A stretch of DNA of 64,000 nucleotides, taken from Lepidodermella squamata. Its lineage: Eukaryota; Gastrotricha. The first letter of the stretch is position 1, and every line of letters begins with the position of its first letter. The notes below the pieces were generated by a model, which worked only from the letters and a program-made list of their open reading frames with translations, searched no databases and was not told where the DNA came from. The position numbers and the translations under genes were made by a program. Below are positions 10,603 to 21,600 of the stretch, one piece after another. The stretch is taken from assembly GCA_047495785.1 (NCBI GenBank), contig JBLDXI010000007.1, positions 1,984,001 through 2,048,000 of the forward strand. Direction: 5' to 3'.

Positions 10603-12976
10603 ATGTCTGAGATCAAAATCACGCCGCTTGGAGCTGGGCAAGATGTCGGCCGGTCTTGTATTTTGGTCACTTTCACTGCTGGTGGCTATAATATTATGCT
10701 GGATTGCGGCATGCATATGGGCTACAATGACGAGCGTCGATTCCCTGATTTCAGCTTCATAACTGGCGGCACTCAATCCGAGCCCGGCCGGTTAGACGAC
10801 TACCTGGACGCTGTCCTAATCTCGCATTTCCACCTCGACCATTGCGGCGCCATGCCTTACATGAGCGAAGTTGTGGGCTATAACGGGCCGATTTACATGA
10901 CCCTACCAACTCGAGCGCTTTGCCCGATTCTGATCGAAGACTTCCGGCGAGTTGCCGTCGAAGCGTCAGGCGGTATTGAGCCATTTTCGACCAATCAAAT
11001 TCGAGATTGCATCGCCAAAGTCAGACCAGTTCGTCTTATGGATTGGGTGACTATCAAAAAGGGCCCTCCTGATCTTGAAATCTGCGCGCTGTATGCTGGC
11101 CATGTTTTGGGGGCGTGTATGTTCCTGGTTCGATGTGGTCATCAGTCGATTTTGTATACCGGTGATTTCAATATGACGGCCGATAGACATCTTGGACCTG
11201 CCAAAGCTCTGCGCTGCTATCCTGATGTTCTGATTTCCGAGTAAGCCATCTAAAGTTCCTTTATTTTGCGGCAAATTCAACTAATTCGATTAATTATCAA
11301 TGATACTTATTTAAAATTCCACGTTTAATAGAATCATATACTGCGATGTGGAAAAATTGGGGAAAATGAACAATTCGAGCAACAACCTCGAGCTTTTCAT
11401 TTTATTAGCATATTTTATAGTGGTCGCAATATACGAGCCTTGTTGCAAAATTGATTTGCTACAAGGCCGGTAGCCTCAACTTGATTGAAGTACACGGCAT
11501 CCGTCAAAAAGCACCCATCGATGCCCTGGTAACCCATCCAATTGCATGGGAATAAATTCTATCAATTGAATAATTTTCGATATTTTATTGAGGAATATTA
11601 TTTAATTTTCTGCTTTCTTCTTCAGGTCTACTTATGCGACAACGATTCGAGACTCGAAACGTTGCCGCGAACGCGATTTGCTTCAACGCGTATGCGACTG
11701 CCTGGAAGTCGGAGGGAAAGTCTTAATTCCAGTATTCGCCCTCGGCCGTGCTCAAGAGCTCTGTCTCCTACTCGAAAATTACTGGCAACGCATGAATCTC
11801 AAATACCCGATCTACGTCAGCAAAGGTTTAGCCGAAGCCGCCAATGTGTATTACCGCCTTTTCGCCGCATGGACCAACGAAGCAGTGAAACGAGCTCTGA
11901 TGCGTCATCACAACGTGTTCGATTTCAAACACGTTCGACCCTTCGAACGCTCGCTGATCGATCAAAAAGACTCTGGGCCGATGGTTGTTTTCGCCTCACC
12001 GGGTATGCTCCACGCCGGTATGTCTCTGACCCTGTTCAAAAAATGGGCGGATGACGCTAAGAACATGTTGATCATCCCTGGTTACTGCACGGCTGGTACT
12101 ATTGGGTGGAAGGTTTTGCAGGGCCAAAAGCACATCGAACCCCCGAATGGCGGTCCGACGATCAACGTCAAATTAGGCGTGCATTACCTGTCGTTCTCAG
12201 CTCACGCTGATGCGAAAGGAATATTGCAACTCGTCCAGCATTGCCGGCCGAAACACGTTCTGCTAGTCCACGGCGAGGCTGAGAAAATGAATTATATGAG
12301 CAAAAAGATCTCGTCCGAGTTCGGAATCGAAGGTTTCTGCCCGGCTAATGGTGAGACAGTTTCGATTAAAACCCCACTTCAAGTCAAGGTTTCGGTCGAG
12401 CGGTCACTTCTAACGAAACTGATTCCAGTCTCAAGCAACCCTGGTCTTTCGAAGCAGCTGAATTTGAGCCGAATGAAGCTATGCCACGGTTTTGTCATGA
12501 CAAATAATTCCTCCACCGCGCCTAGGACTTCGAGCGACGGGTCTCCACTTCTTCACCTTAGAGACCCGGCCTCTGCCCTGGCTGATCTAACGGCTACTGC
12601 CGGGGCTGTTCGAGAACATGCTCTACGAGTCGCGGTTCGCTACGAATTCTCATCAGTTCTATCTATCGACAAACTGACCGAGTCATTAGCCGCTCTTCTC
12701 GGCAAATATTTTCCGGCCCCGGGTGTTCAAGTCGCTGTCGATGACGGTTTCCCGGTAGTCTCAGTCCGAGACGCTGCTTTTGTCAGGCTTAGCGAGTCAG
12801 TCCCCGATGATAGCGATGATGGGGCGAAGGAAGAGCGTAAAACCGAACAGGGCGATGCGCCGATCACGAAATATCAAGCGCTGATCCGGTGGACGTTGAC
12901 AAATGACGAACTTGGTTCTTCGGTTTTGCGTATTATTCGTAATAACAAGAGTTACGCCTATCCTGATAAGGCGTAA
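10603..12976 (+). CDS. INTS11: INTS11, Integrator complex endonuclease (662 aa, 2 exons)
   Basis: Metallo-beta-lactamase/beta-CASP nuclease, the catalytic subunit of Integrator, which cleaves snRNA and other nascent transcripts in the nucleus. Exons 10603-11240 and 11626-12976. The junction restores [20 protein letters not shown], the conserved motif after the MBL core. Visible motifs: [15 protein letters not shown] at the N-terminus, [10 protein letters not shown] (HxHxDH, residues 75-80), [33 protein letters not shown], and [10 protein letters not shown]. At 662 aa it is longer than the ~600 aa human protein; the extra length is mainly in the C-terminal tail, plus a small insert near residue 56. 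The start is ATG 10603; an in-frame TTG just upstream is not a start. The AKR genes on either side are 110 and 102 nt away. Confidence 0.96.
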
Positions 12977-13056
12977 TTGAAAAAACAGCTCAATTTTTTC
13001 TGTGAAAATTATTTTCTCTCATTTTTAAAATGTAAAATTTAGTAGCCATCCGATTA

Positions 13057-13066
13057 TTTTCATTAG
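13057..13066 (+). promoter_or_regulatory. Possible trans-splice acceptor before AKR 2
   Basis: TTTTCATTAG lies 12 nt before the AKR 2 ATG and about 90 nt after the INTS11 stop. It has no partner donor. Confidence 0.4.
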
Positions 13067-13078
13067 ATTTTATTAAAA

Positions 13079-14065
13079 ATGGTTTTGGAGAAGACTGTCA
13101 AACTAAATTCTGGGTATGATTTTCCTGTCCTTGGCTACGGGACTTGGCAGGCAAGCGATTCAGCTGAGTTAGCTACCGGCCTTAAGGCGGCGATTGATGC
13201 TGGTTATCGGCACATTGATACAGCTTATATCTACGGCAACGAACAAGTCATCGGTGATACCCTGCAAGAGCTATACGATGTTGGGAAAATCAAACGAGAA
13301 GAATTATTTTTGACGACTAAAATATTTCTCACTCAACTGCGACCTGAAACTGTGGAAAGCGCGCTGAAAACGCAACTTGCCAAGCTGAGGACTACATATC
13401 TCGATCTTTGGCTCATTCACTTCCCTGTCGCGTTGAAACCGCCGACCGAAGCCGGTGAAATGGCTAAGAAGACCCCGGATGGTAAGGTTGAATTTGAAAC
13501 CGGTTTCACCCTGGAAGACACTTGGGCTGCGATGGAGAAGTGCGTCGAAGCCGGTTTGGTTCGATCGATCGGAGTCTCAAATTGCAGCATCAGCCAAGTT
13601 GATCGATTGCTGAAATCGAAAATTAAGCCAGCGGTCAATCAGATCGAGTCGCATCCTGGTTTTCAAAATACGAAACTAGTCGAATTTTGCCTGAAAAACG
13701 GCGTCGCTGTCACTGGTTATTCAAGCTTCGGGAGCCCTGGGACCATCTCGATATTGACTGGAAAGCAGTTGATTCCTGTAAATTATCTCGACGATCCAAG
13801 AATTGTTGAAATCGCTCAGCGGCATGCGAAATCAACGGCTCAGGTTATTTTAAGGTGGCAGCTCCAGCGAGGCGTGACCGTCATTCCAAAGAGCTTGACT
13901 CCAGCCCGAGTGATCGATAATTTCAACGTTTGGGATTTCGAGCTAACTGATTCTGATATGAAGGCAATGGCTGCGATTGATGCGAACAAAAGATATTTCT
14001 GGCTGCCTTTCCCTGGTATCCGTGAACACCCGGATTACCCGTTTACGGAAGAGGGCAGTTGCTAA
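13079..14065 (+). CDS. Aldo-keto reductase 2 (328 aa)
   Basis: Intact AKR: Asp47/Tyr52 (HIDTAYIY), Lys81 (LTTKIF), His114 (LWLIHFPVAL), and the cofactor loop VIPKSLTPARV. The C-terminal end (PFPGIREHPDYP) is like its neighbours. It starts 102 nt after INTS11 with an acceptor-like site 12 nt upstream of the ATG, consistent with co-transcription. By eye it is the closest paralogue of AKR 1. It is intronless, as are all six AKR genes here. Confidence 0.95.
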   Translation: MVLEKTVKLNSGYDFPVLGYGTWQASDSAELATGLKAAIDAGYRHIDTAYIYGNEQVIGDTLQELYDVGKIKREELFLTTKIFLTQLRPETVESALKTQLAKLRTTYLDLWLIHFPVALKPPTEAGEMAKKTPDGKVEFETGFTLEDTWAAMEKCVEAGLVRSIGVSNCSISQVDRLLKSKIKPAVNQIESHPGFQNTKLVEFCLKNGVAVTGYSSFGSPGTISILTGKQLIPVNYLDDPRIVEIAQRHAKSTAQVILRWQLQRGVTVIPKSLTPARVIDNFNVWDFELTDSDMKAMAAIDANKRYFWLPFPGIREHPDYPFTEEGSC

Positions 14066-14262
14066 TTTTGCTGAGATATTTAATAACTAGTCATTTCTTG
14101 GAAATCATCAGTATTATGTTTTGAATAATTTCCTCTCGTTGAGATTCGTATTTACCTTCCTTAATCAATATAACGGTGCCCATTCACAGTATTGATTTTA
14201 GTACTTTATTAATACGAAATTTTGTGTAGTACCTAGAGTTATTCTATTTTACATTTGTCTAA

Positions 14263-15225
14263 ATGGCTGCCAAGCAAACTTTCATCAAGCTGTCGTCGGG
14301 TTTCCAAATCCCAGCTTTCGGCCTGGGTACCTACCTCTCGAAAGACCCAGCTGTCCTCACTGTAGCCGTCAAGCATGCTATTAAGTTGGGTTATCGCCAC
14401 ATCGACACCGCCATGATGTATGGCAACGAGGCGGTCATTGGCCAGGCCGTGAAAGACCTCATCGACGAGAAGGTCATCACCCGTGACGATATTTTCATCA
14501 CGACGAAGCTGCCGCCAAGCTGCAACGCCCCGCAGTACGTAGTTCCGACAATAAAGAAGCAACTGCAACTGCTTCAGCTCGATTACATTGACTTGTACCT
14601 GATCCACTCGCCACTGGCTCTTCAATTCACCCCGACCGGCGCTTTCCCTATTGACAAGGACGGCAACTTCATGCTTGACCTCGAGACCAAGCCGGAAGAC
14701 ACGTGGAAGGCTTTGGAGGAGGCTGCCAAGACCGGTTTGACCCGCTCGATCGGTGTTTCGAATTTCAACCAAAACCAACTGGAGCGCGTTTTGAAAATCG
14801 CGACCATCAAGCCAGCTGTCAACCAGGTTGAATCGCAGCCCTATTTCAGCAACTCAAAACTGATCGAGTGGTGCCAGGCTCATGACATTCAAGTCATGGC
14901 GTACGGCCCTCTCGGCTCGCCTGGCAGCGGTAAAATCGCAAACTTGCTTGAAGATGAGCGTCTGGTTAAAATTGCTGCGAAGCACGGCAAGTCCGCGTCT
15001 CATGTCGCCCTGCGTTGGCAACTCCAGCGCAAAAATATTGTCATTCCAAAGAGCGAGAACCCGAAGCGTATCGAGGACAATTTCAACGTTTGGGACTTCG
15101 AGCTTGACGCTGCGGATATGGCCGAGCTGGCTAAAATGGATACCGGTGTTCGCGCTTTCAAGGGCGCCTTCCCCGGTGCTGATAAGCACCCTGAATTCCC
15201 GTTCACCGAGCTTCTCCCACAATAA
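14263..15225 (+). CDS. Aldo-keto reductase 3 (320 aa)
   Basis: Intact AKR: Asp48/Tyr53 (HIDTAMMY), Lys82 (ITTKLP), His115 (LYLIHSPLAL), and VIPKSENPKRI for cofactor binding. Codon usage looks more C-ending than in neighbouring AKRs, with many GCC, ATC and AAG codons, which may mean high expression. AATAAA follows at 15376. The gene is preceded by 197 nt of spacer. Confidence 0.95.
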   Translation: MAAKQTFIKLSSGFQIPAFGLGTYLSKDPAVLTVAVKHAIKLGYRHIDTAMMYGNEAVIGQAVKDLIDEKVITRDDIFITTKLPPSCNAPQYVVPTIKKQLQLLQLDYIDLYLIHSPLALQFTPTGAFPIDKDGNFMLDLETKPEDTWKALEEAAKTGLTRSIGVSNFNQNQLERVLKIATIKPAVNQVESQPYFSNSKLIEWCQAHDIQVMAYGPLGSPGSGKIANLLEDERLVKIAAKHGKSASHVALRWQLQRKNIVIPKSENPKRIEDNFNVWDFELDAADMAELAKMDTGVRAFKGAFPGADKHPEFPFTELLPQ

Positions 15226-15375
15226 ATGTGTGACTCGGCTAGCGAGGTACAATCACGGATAGAGACCAGAAAATGTTGCTATTTTGTTGCAATTCTAACT
15301 CCTGTTGTGAAATTATTGTTGCAATCTTCAAAATTCTCGTGTTGTGCTTGCTTTGCTTTAAATTTTATCGAATTG

Positions 15376-15381
15376 AATAAA
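15376..15381 (+). terminator. AATAAA polyadenylation signal, AKR 3
   Basis: Canonical hexamer 150 nt after the AKR 3 stop, before AKR 4. It suggests a transcript end between AKR 3 and AKR 4. Confidence 0.5.
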
Positions 15382-15439
15382 TTTATTTTATCGGCATTAA
15401 TTTAATATTTATATACGAATTAAGTAGTGATTATTTGAA

Positions 15440-16390
15440 ATGGCATCCCGGCAGATGATGTTTGCGACTTTGTCTTCTGGCTTTAAATGTCCCATGTTGG
15501 GACTGGGGACATGCCGATCGACGGATCGAGAAGTGCTGAAAAACGCCGTGAAAATCGCAATCTATATCGGCTATCGCCACATTGATACTGCCTACGTCTA
15601 CGATAACGAGGACATTATTGGCATCGCAATTTTCGAGTTGATCAACGAGGGAGCCGTGAAACGAGACGAGCTATTCGTCACAACTAAGCTGTCATCGACC
15701 TGCCACCGGCCTGAACGTGTCCTACCGGCTCTCCGCGGGCAATTGAAGGCTCTCCAACTGGACTATGTTGACATGTACCTGATTCATAACCCAAGGTCGT
15801 TTCAATACTCGGAGACCTCCCACTTCCCAACTGGACCTGATGGCAATGTATTACTTGATTATGGCACGAAACTTGAAGAAACCTGGCAATGCATGGAGGA
15901 ATGCGTTAAATTAGGCCTCGCTCGGACAATTGGAGTTTCTAACACTAATGAAAAGCAACTCGAACGGCTTATGAAATGCGGTACGATAAAGCCTGCGATG
16001 AATCAAATCGAGTCGCACCCGTATTTTCACAACTCATCGCTAATCGAATTTTGCCATCGAAATGGCATTGGTGTAACAGCTTATGCTCCATTCGCTTGCG
16101 GCCGGGCTGATGGTTTGTTGCAGGACCCTGTTTTGAGTCGAATTGCGTCGAATCACAACAAAACTGTGGCCCAAGTTTGTATTCGTTGGCAGATTCAACG
16201 TGGTAATGTTGTCATCCCAAAAAGCAACACCCCGTCGAGACTTGTTGAAAATTTCGACGTTTGGGATTTTGAGCTATCTCAGGAGGAAATGGCTGATATA
16301 GCGAAATTGGATAAGAATTTGAGAACTTTTAAGGGAGATTTACCTGGCGCTAAACTTCATCCTGAATACGCTTTTACAGAATTGCTTTGA
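15440..16390 (+). CDS. Aldo-keto reductase 4 (316 aa)
   Basis: Intact AKR: Asp49/Tyr54 (HIDTAYVYDNE), Lys83 (VTTKLS), His116 (MYLIHNPRSF), and cofactor motif VIPKSNTPSRL. The residues after the catalytic His (NPRSF) are shared only with AKR 5, marking the two as a recent pair. A TATA-like TATTTATATAC at 15406-15416 precedes the start. AKR 5 begins 62 nt after the stop. Confidence 0.95.
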   Translation: MASRQMMFATLSSGFKCPMLGLGTCRSTDREVLKNAVKIAIYIGYRHIDTAYVYDNEDIIGIAIFELINEGAVKRDELFVTTKLSSTCHRPERVLPALRGQLKALQLDYVDMYLIHNPRSFQYSETSHFPTGPDGNVLLDYGTKLEETWQCMEECVKLGLARTIGVSNTNEKQLERLMKCGTIKPAMNQIESHPYFHNSSLIEFCHRNGIGVTAYAPFACGRADGLLQDPVLSRIASNHNKTVAQVCIRWQIQRGNVVIPKSNTPSRLVENFDVWDFELSQEEMADIAKLDKNLRTFKGDLPGAKLHPEYAFTELL

Positions 16391-16452
16391 ATTTGCTAAA
16401 TTATTTTATCGAATAACGTGTATTGATTTGAGCTTATCTCTGAAAATAGGCC

Positions 16453-17400
16453 ATGGCCACCCGCCAAATTTATGTTAATTTATCATCTGGTTTCAAATGC
16501 CCGATTTTGGGCTTCGGAACGTATCAAATCACTGATGTTACTGTTTTGAAAAACGCTCTGGAAGTCGCTGTGAAAGCTGGATATCGCCATTTTGACACCG
16601 CCTATGTATACGATAACGAATCTGTGATCGGCGAAAAATTGGCAGAATTGATTGAAAAGGGCGTAATCACTCGGGAAGAGTTGTTTATCACTACGAAATT
16701 GGCGTCGACGCATCACCGACCGGAACGAGTTCTCCCGGCTTTGAAGCGTCAGTTGCAAGCGTTGAAGCTAGATTACGTCGATTTGTATTTAATCCACAAC
16801 CCGAGGTCGTTTGAATATTCTGAAAATTCCCATTTCCCCACCGGACCGGATGGTAACGTCTTGCTCGATTTTGGCACCAAACTTGAAGAAACTTGGGCCT
16901 GTATGGAACAATGCGTCAAAGCTGGCCTAACACGATCAATCGGGGTCTCGAATACAAATCAGAGCCAACTCGAGCGGCTGATGAAAAGCGGATCCATAAA
17001 ACCTGCTATGAACCAAATCGAATGTCACCCTTATTTCCAAAATAAGGTCCTAATTGATTTTTGCCATAAAAATAACATTGCAGTTACTGGTTTCGCTCCA
17101 TTTGGCGGCGGCAGAGTTGGCGGGTTGATGGACGATGAACGCTTGACGAAAATTGCAGATAAATACAACAAATCAGTTGCTCAAATCTGCATTCGTTGGC
17201 AAATTCAATGCGGTAATGTTGTGATACCGAAAAGTAACACGCCCTCGAGAATTTTGCAGAATTTCAATGTCTGGGATTTTGAAATGTCGCCTGAAGACAT
17301 GGCAGAGATCGCTAAAATGGACACAAATATTCGAGCTTTCAAGGGAGACTTCGCTGGGGCGAAACGTCATCCGGAGTATCCCTTTACCGAGCTTCTGTGA
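16453..17400 (+). CDS. Aldo-keto reductase 5 (315 aa)
   Basis: Intact AKR: Asp48/Tyr53 (HFDTAYVYDNE), Lys82 (ITTKLA), His115 (LYLIHNPRSF), VIPKSNTPSRI. Phe replaces the usual Ile before the catalytic Asp. It is the closest paralogue of AKR 4. Spacing is 62 nt to AKR 4 and 99 nt to AKR 6, so the three may be one polycistronic unit. Confidence 0.95.
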   Translation: MATRQIYVNLSSGFKCPILGFGTYQITDVTVLKNALEVAVKAGYRHFDTAYVYDNESVIGEKLAELIEKGVITREELFITTKLASTHHRPERVLPALKRQLQALKLDYVDLYLIHNPRSFEYSENSHFPTGPDGNVLLDFGTKLEETWACMEQCVKAGLTRSIGVSNTNQSQLERLMKSGSIKPAMNQIECHPYFQNKVLIDFCHKNNIAVTGFAPFGGGRVGGLMDDERLTKIADKYNKSVAQICIRWQIQCGNVVIPKSNTPSRILQNFNVWDFEMSPEDMAEIAKMDTNIRAFKGDFAGAKRHPEYPFTELL

Positions 17401-17475
17401 TTTCTGAAACATCTATTGACACTGAAATATGATATTTTTGATTTGAAACTGAGCTGCATGATAAATTATTTTCAG

Positions 17476-17484
17476 TTTTTATAG
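17476..17484 (+). promoter_or_regulatory. Possible trans-splice acceptor before AKR 6
   Basis: TTTTTATAG, with a second TTTTCAG just upstream, lies 15 nt before the AKR 6 ATG in the 99 nt gap after AKR 5. Confidence 0.4.
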
Positions 17485-17499
17485 TTTTTGTTGTTGAAA

Positions 17500-18447
17500 A
17501 TGAGTGTTCCAAACTCGATAATGCTTTCATCTGGGTATCAATGTCCTGTTTTAGGACTCGGCACTTCAAAGTCCATCGATCATGAAATTATTTTGAAATC
17601 GATTGAATGTGCTATAAACGCTGGATATCGACATATCGATACTGCTTATATCTACAAAAATGAAGAGGGCATCGGTTTAGCCCTGAAAGAAATGTTCGAT
17701 AACAAAGTTGTAACTCGGGAAGAGATGTTCATTACCACAAAGCTTTTTGGCACTCATCAACGTCGCGATAAAGTTCCCGAGCTCGTCCGAAAACAGCTAA
17801 AACTACTGGGCCTCGACTACATCGATTTGTACCTGATTCACAGCCCCTTATCGCTGAAATACCACGATGAACCTTATTTTCCAAAGGACGAAAATGGCAA
17901 TTTGATTTTCGACCTCGAGGCCACTATGGAAGAAACTTGGCTTGGAATGGAAGATTGCGTCCGATTGGGCCTCGTTCGATCGATTGGCGTGTCAAATTTC
18001 AACGAAATTCAACTCGAGCGAATTATTCGAGCGAGTTCGATAAAACCGGCTATGTTGCAAATCGAATCTCACCCGTATTTTCAAAATAATTTGTTGATCG
18101 AATTTTGCAAGAAGAACAATGTTGCTGTTACTTGTTATTACCCTCTGGGTAGTTTGAAGACGAATCTCTTACATGACGAGCGACTGATTGCTATTGGGGC
18201 GAAATATCATAAAACTGCTGCTCAAGTTTGTATTCGATGGCAAATTCAACGTGGTAATGTTGTTATCCCTAAAAGTGTTACGCCTTCTCGAATTATTGAA
18301 AATTTTAATGTTTGGGATTTTGAGCTATCAGAGGCTGATATGAAGGAAATCGCATCGCTCGATACAAACAATCGGGCTTTTAAGGCGGATTTTCCTGGAG
18401 CGAGACTTCACCCTGAATTTCCGTTCAGAGATTTACTGCATAATTGA
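17500..18447 (+). CDS. Aldo-keto reductase 6 (315 aa)
   Basis: Intact AKR: Asp47/Tyr52 (HIDTAYIYKNE), Lys81 (ITTKLF), His114 (LYLIHSPLSL), VIPKSVTPSRI. The start was placed at ATG 17500 (MSVPNSIMLSSGY); in-frame TTG codons upstream are not starts. The next gene, TPR-family 3, begins only 62 nt after the stop, which physically links the AKR and TPR arrays. Confidence 0.95.
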   Translation: MSVPNSIMLSSGYQCPVLGLGTSKSIDHEIILKSIECAINAGYRHIDTAYIYKNEEGIGLALKEMFDNKVVTREEMFITTKLFGTHQRRDKVPELVRKQLKLLGLDYIDLYLIHSPLSLKYHDEPYFPKDENGNLIFDLEATMEETWLGMEDCVRLGLVRSIGVSNFNEIQLERIIRASSIKPAMLQIESHPYFQNNLLIEFCKKNNVAVTCYYPLGSLKTNLLHDERLIAIGAKYHKTAAQVCIRWQIQRGNVVIPKSVTPSRIIENFNVWDFELSEADMKEIASLDTNNRAFKADFPGARLHPEFPFRDLLHN

Positions 18448-18509
18448 ACCGGTCATAAATTGCTCGAATTCATGGATTTTTTTCTGCATTTTGATAGACT
18501 TTTAATATA

Positions 18510-21374
18510 ATGTTTGATTTATTATTCGGGGACGCTTTCACCCCTGGCTCAACTCAATCAACCCTTCACGAAGCTGATGGAGTGAACTTTCTGACCAATT
18601 TTGCCGCGGAAAAGTCTGTTCTGGGCATTCACCGCAGCCTGCTGGACGAATTCGACGACCCGAGTCGCAGGAACTCGCCTCAAGCGGTTGAATCTAACAA
18701 TTTCAAGCGGACTGGTAACCATCATTTCGCCGTAGGCCGCTATTGTGACGCCATAGAAGCATATAAAAGTGAGTTTTAATCTGATATCAAGAGGAACTAT
18801 TTCCTTTGAAAAATGAATAGGGAACTTGCAGGAAATTTTTTCGGACCTTCCATAGCTTTTGTTGCTCAAAAACCTTTGAATAAGTAATATCTCAGCAACA
18901 AAGACCGTGAGACCCATGAAGGCCGATATGTAGCTCTAACCCAAGCCATGGCCAAACATTTCGCGAAAAGGTCCGAAAATCGATAAATCTGAATATTATC
19001 TGAATTTATTTTAGTGAATTTGTGTTCTAATATTGTCCCGTTCAAATTTTCAGAATTTTAGGCTGGAATTTTCATTTATCGCTAATTCGAATAGGTGGTT
19101 GGCATTGAAAAGAAATTCGAAAAAATGAATTTTTTAACATGCGCGCTGCAATTGTGAACTCACAATTGTGTTTTATTTCTGCATCACAGAGTTCGAAATT
19201 GAGGGCGGATTGTTTAAAACAACCCTATGTTCACAGTTACCATTTTTTATCAAATTTTTTTTAAGGAGCCTTGGACCTTCAACCCGGAGACGCTCGAATT
19301 TACACCAACATTGCCCTGGCCTTGATTCGATGCGGCCGATATGAAGAGGCCGTCGCCTATGCGCATGGTGCGACCATTATCGACCCGTATTTCTCGAAGG
19401 GATACGCTCTACTAGCCATTGCCTACGCCCACCTCGGCTACACCGATGTCGCTACATTTTACTGCAGCGATTGCTTGAAACCGTTCGGATTCGACGTTTC
19501 AATGGAATGCGAACGTGCGATTGGGAACAGCATTGCTGGAAAGCTCAACCCGTCGATGTACCGAACAACAGATGGGCCTGACCTTCAAGCGACTTTGAAC
19601 CGATTTTCAGATGCGTATCTCAACATTGATCAGTTGATCTACCTATTCGCCCACCTTGACTTTCATATGAGCTGCAAAGACCAGAATCAAATGCTGCAAG
19701 TTGGCGGGAAGTTGCGCCAAACTGGTTTTATCCGGCGTGTTTTCCGAGAAATTCCACTGACCAGCGGTGTTATCAGCCATAGCCAAGATTTATTGGCCCT
19801 TACGCCGGAAGATGCTCATCTTTTGGCGGCTTGCCTTAGAATCACCGGTTTTGCTAGCAGCGGATCGCCCCAGGCTTGCAATGAACTACTCGGCTGTCAA
19901 GAATTTCTATATTTCATGTCGTCTTCATGCCGCCAAATCGTATCCGGCAATTTTATGAAGAAAATCCTGGCTGATAAAAACCGATATGCCTTTCATCAGT
20001 TGATTGTCGACAACTTACTGAGGACACTTTGCACCGCAACGTCGCAGGGTGGTCCGTTTAATCGGTTTTTACGCTCGACTGACCCGTTCAAGAGCTTCTC
20101 TTGGCATTCAAAACTGTTCGGAGTTTGGTTTGCGCTCTTCAACCCTGTGAAAAATGCCGACGTAATGTGCCATTTAGTCGTTTCGCTATCAAAGGTCAGT
20201 TTTGCCTTGATATCACTTATTAATAGCTAATTAGGGCATTTAATTTTCGATGTCTATTGAATTTTTTTGCCAATTGAAACCTCGAATGTGCTGTTTTTAG
20301 GTTTGCGAAGAAAACCCGTCCTATCTCGAGGAATTGGGCCAGCTGCCGAAAGAAGAGCTGAATTCGTTGTTCTCACTGTTAGCCACAGCTAGTCAAATCT
20401 TTGTCGAATGCTCGATCCACCCTGCAATCCAGCCGCCAATTCAGCTCGATTTACTCCTGGTTTTCTGGCTATTTTTGACGAAAGACCATCGGGCTGTTCA
20501 AATCTGCGTCAACTGCCCTCGTGTTTGGACATTCTTCGCGAACCGGCTTCAATCTGTTGTAGCCGGGCAGAACCCATCGACGCTGAACGGCGAAATCTGG
20601 TTCCTGCTCGAGTGCCTGTGCAATATGGCGTCGTTTGTCAAGAAAAACGCTCAAACCGCGGAAAATTGTTTCGAAAACGGCCCGTGGTTTCAACAGATTG
20701 CCGACTCAACCGCTGAAATCGCGTGGCGTAAATCGAAACACCACGTTTTCATTCGATCCGCCTTAATGCTCGCCTCTCGTCTCGCCTCATTTTCGCCGAA
20801 ATTCGGCGAAGTATTCGTGGCGAAACTTACTTTCACTCGGCTGGTTAGGTTGGGCTCTTGCGGCGAGCCTGATGTCGACGCGCCAGCGCTGCATTGCCTA
20901 GCCACCCTATTGAATAACCGCTCTAGTCCTGAAATCATTCGAGAAATCTCTGATTCACCGCACTTCAATGAGTTTGTCGCGAAGGCGGTCAGTTCAGTCA
21001 CCCACGCGACCAACCCATTAGCCGCATTGGGTAATGATTGCAAAACGTGTTTATTCCACCTTATCGACGACAAAAATGGCGAGGAATTGACGCAGAAAAC
21101 GCGTTCTGCTGTTTTGGCGGCGGTGAAAAAAACGTCGCACAGCTGCGATGCGTTTGTCAAGAAAATTCAGGGCGGCAGCAGCGGCGATTTGCCGGCTGCC
21201 CCTGCCCAACCGCCGAAGCGACGCCCGCCCCGGGGTGACGCCGGCATGTTCTCGGAACCACTCCCGGACGACGTGTCGCCCGATGAATGCGCCAGTTTGA
21301 CGTCGCGACTATTCGCCGCGCTGACTCGAGTCAACGACGAGCTTGGAACAATTCTACGGACTCCTGCTTTGTGA
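18510..21374 (+). CDS. TPR-family protein 3 (753 aa, 3 exons)
   Basis: Exons 18510-18768, 19266-20194, 20301-21374. The phases fit: AYK-R-ALDLQPGD is restored across intron 1, and VSLSK-VCEENP across intron 2. The N-terminus has LLFGDAF (residues 4-10). TPRs at about 64-165: FKRTGNHHF, YTNIALALIRCGRYEEAV, FSKGYALLAIAYAHLGY. The helical C-region holds CVNCPRVWTFFANRL, the Trp signature. Intron 1 (497 nt) lies inside the first TPR. The C-terminal 60 residues are Pro/Arg-rich, then acidic. Starts 62 nt after AKR 6. AATAAA at 21546. Confidence 0.87.
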
Positions 21375-21545
21375 ATTGGGGCGAACAAAAAAATCATCAC
21401 GTTTGCGGAAAAACTCGCGAGAAAAAATTATCTGTTGAAAAAAGTTTAAATTTTTAAGGTGGATTTTTTGATGCATTAAAACAATCTAGTTTCGATCTGA
21501 TCGTGTGTGTAAATTTGTGATGAGCAATTATCATTCATGTTGAGA

Positions 21546-21551
21546 AATAAA
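21546..21551 (+). terminator. AATAAA polyadenylation signal, TPR gene 3
   Basis: Canonical hexamer 172 nt after the stop, with a further AATAAA about 35 nt on, just before the acceptor-like run preceding TPR gene 4. Confidence 0.45.
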
Positions 21552-21600
21552 ACTGCTAGGTAACCGCTGTTTTTCAGTGAAATAAAGCTGTCAACAACTT

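Noticed and set aside
11542-12054. 170-codon plus-strand ORF overlapping INTS11 exon 2 in another frame
   Set aside because: Arg/Ser/Pro-rich shadow of the conserved INTS11 frame. The INTS11 frame matches the family residue by residue.
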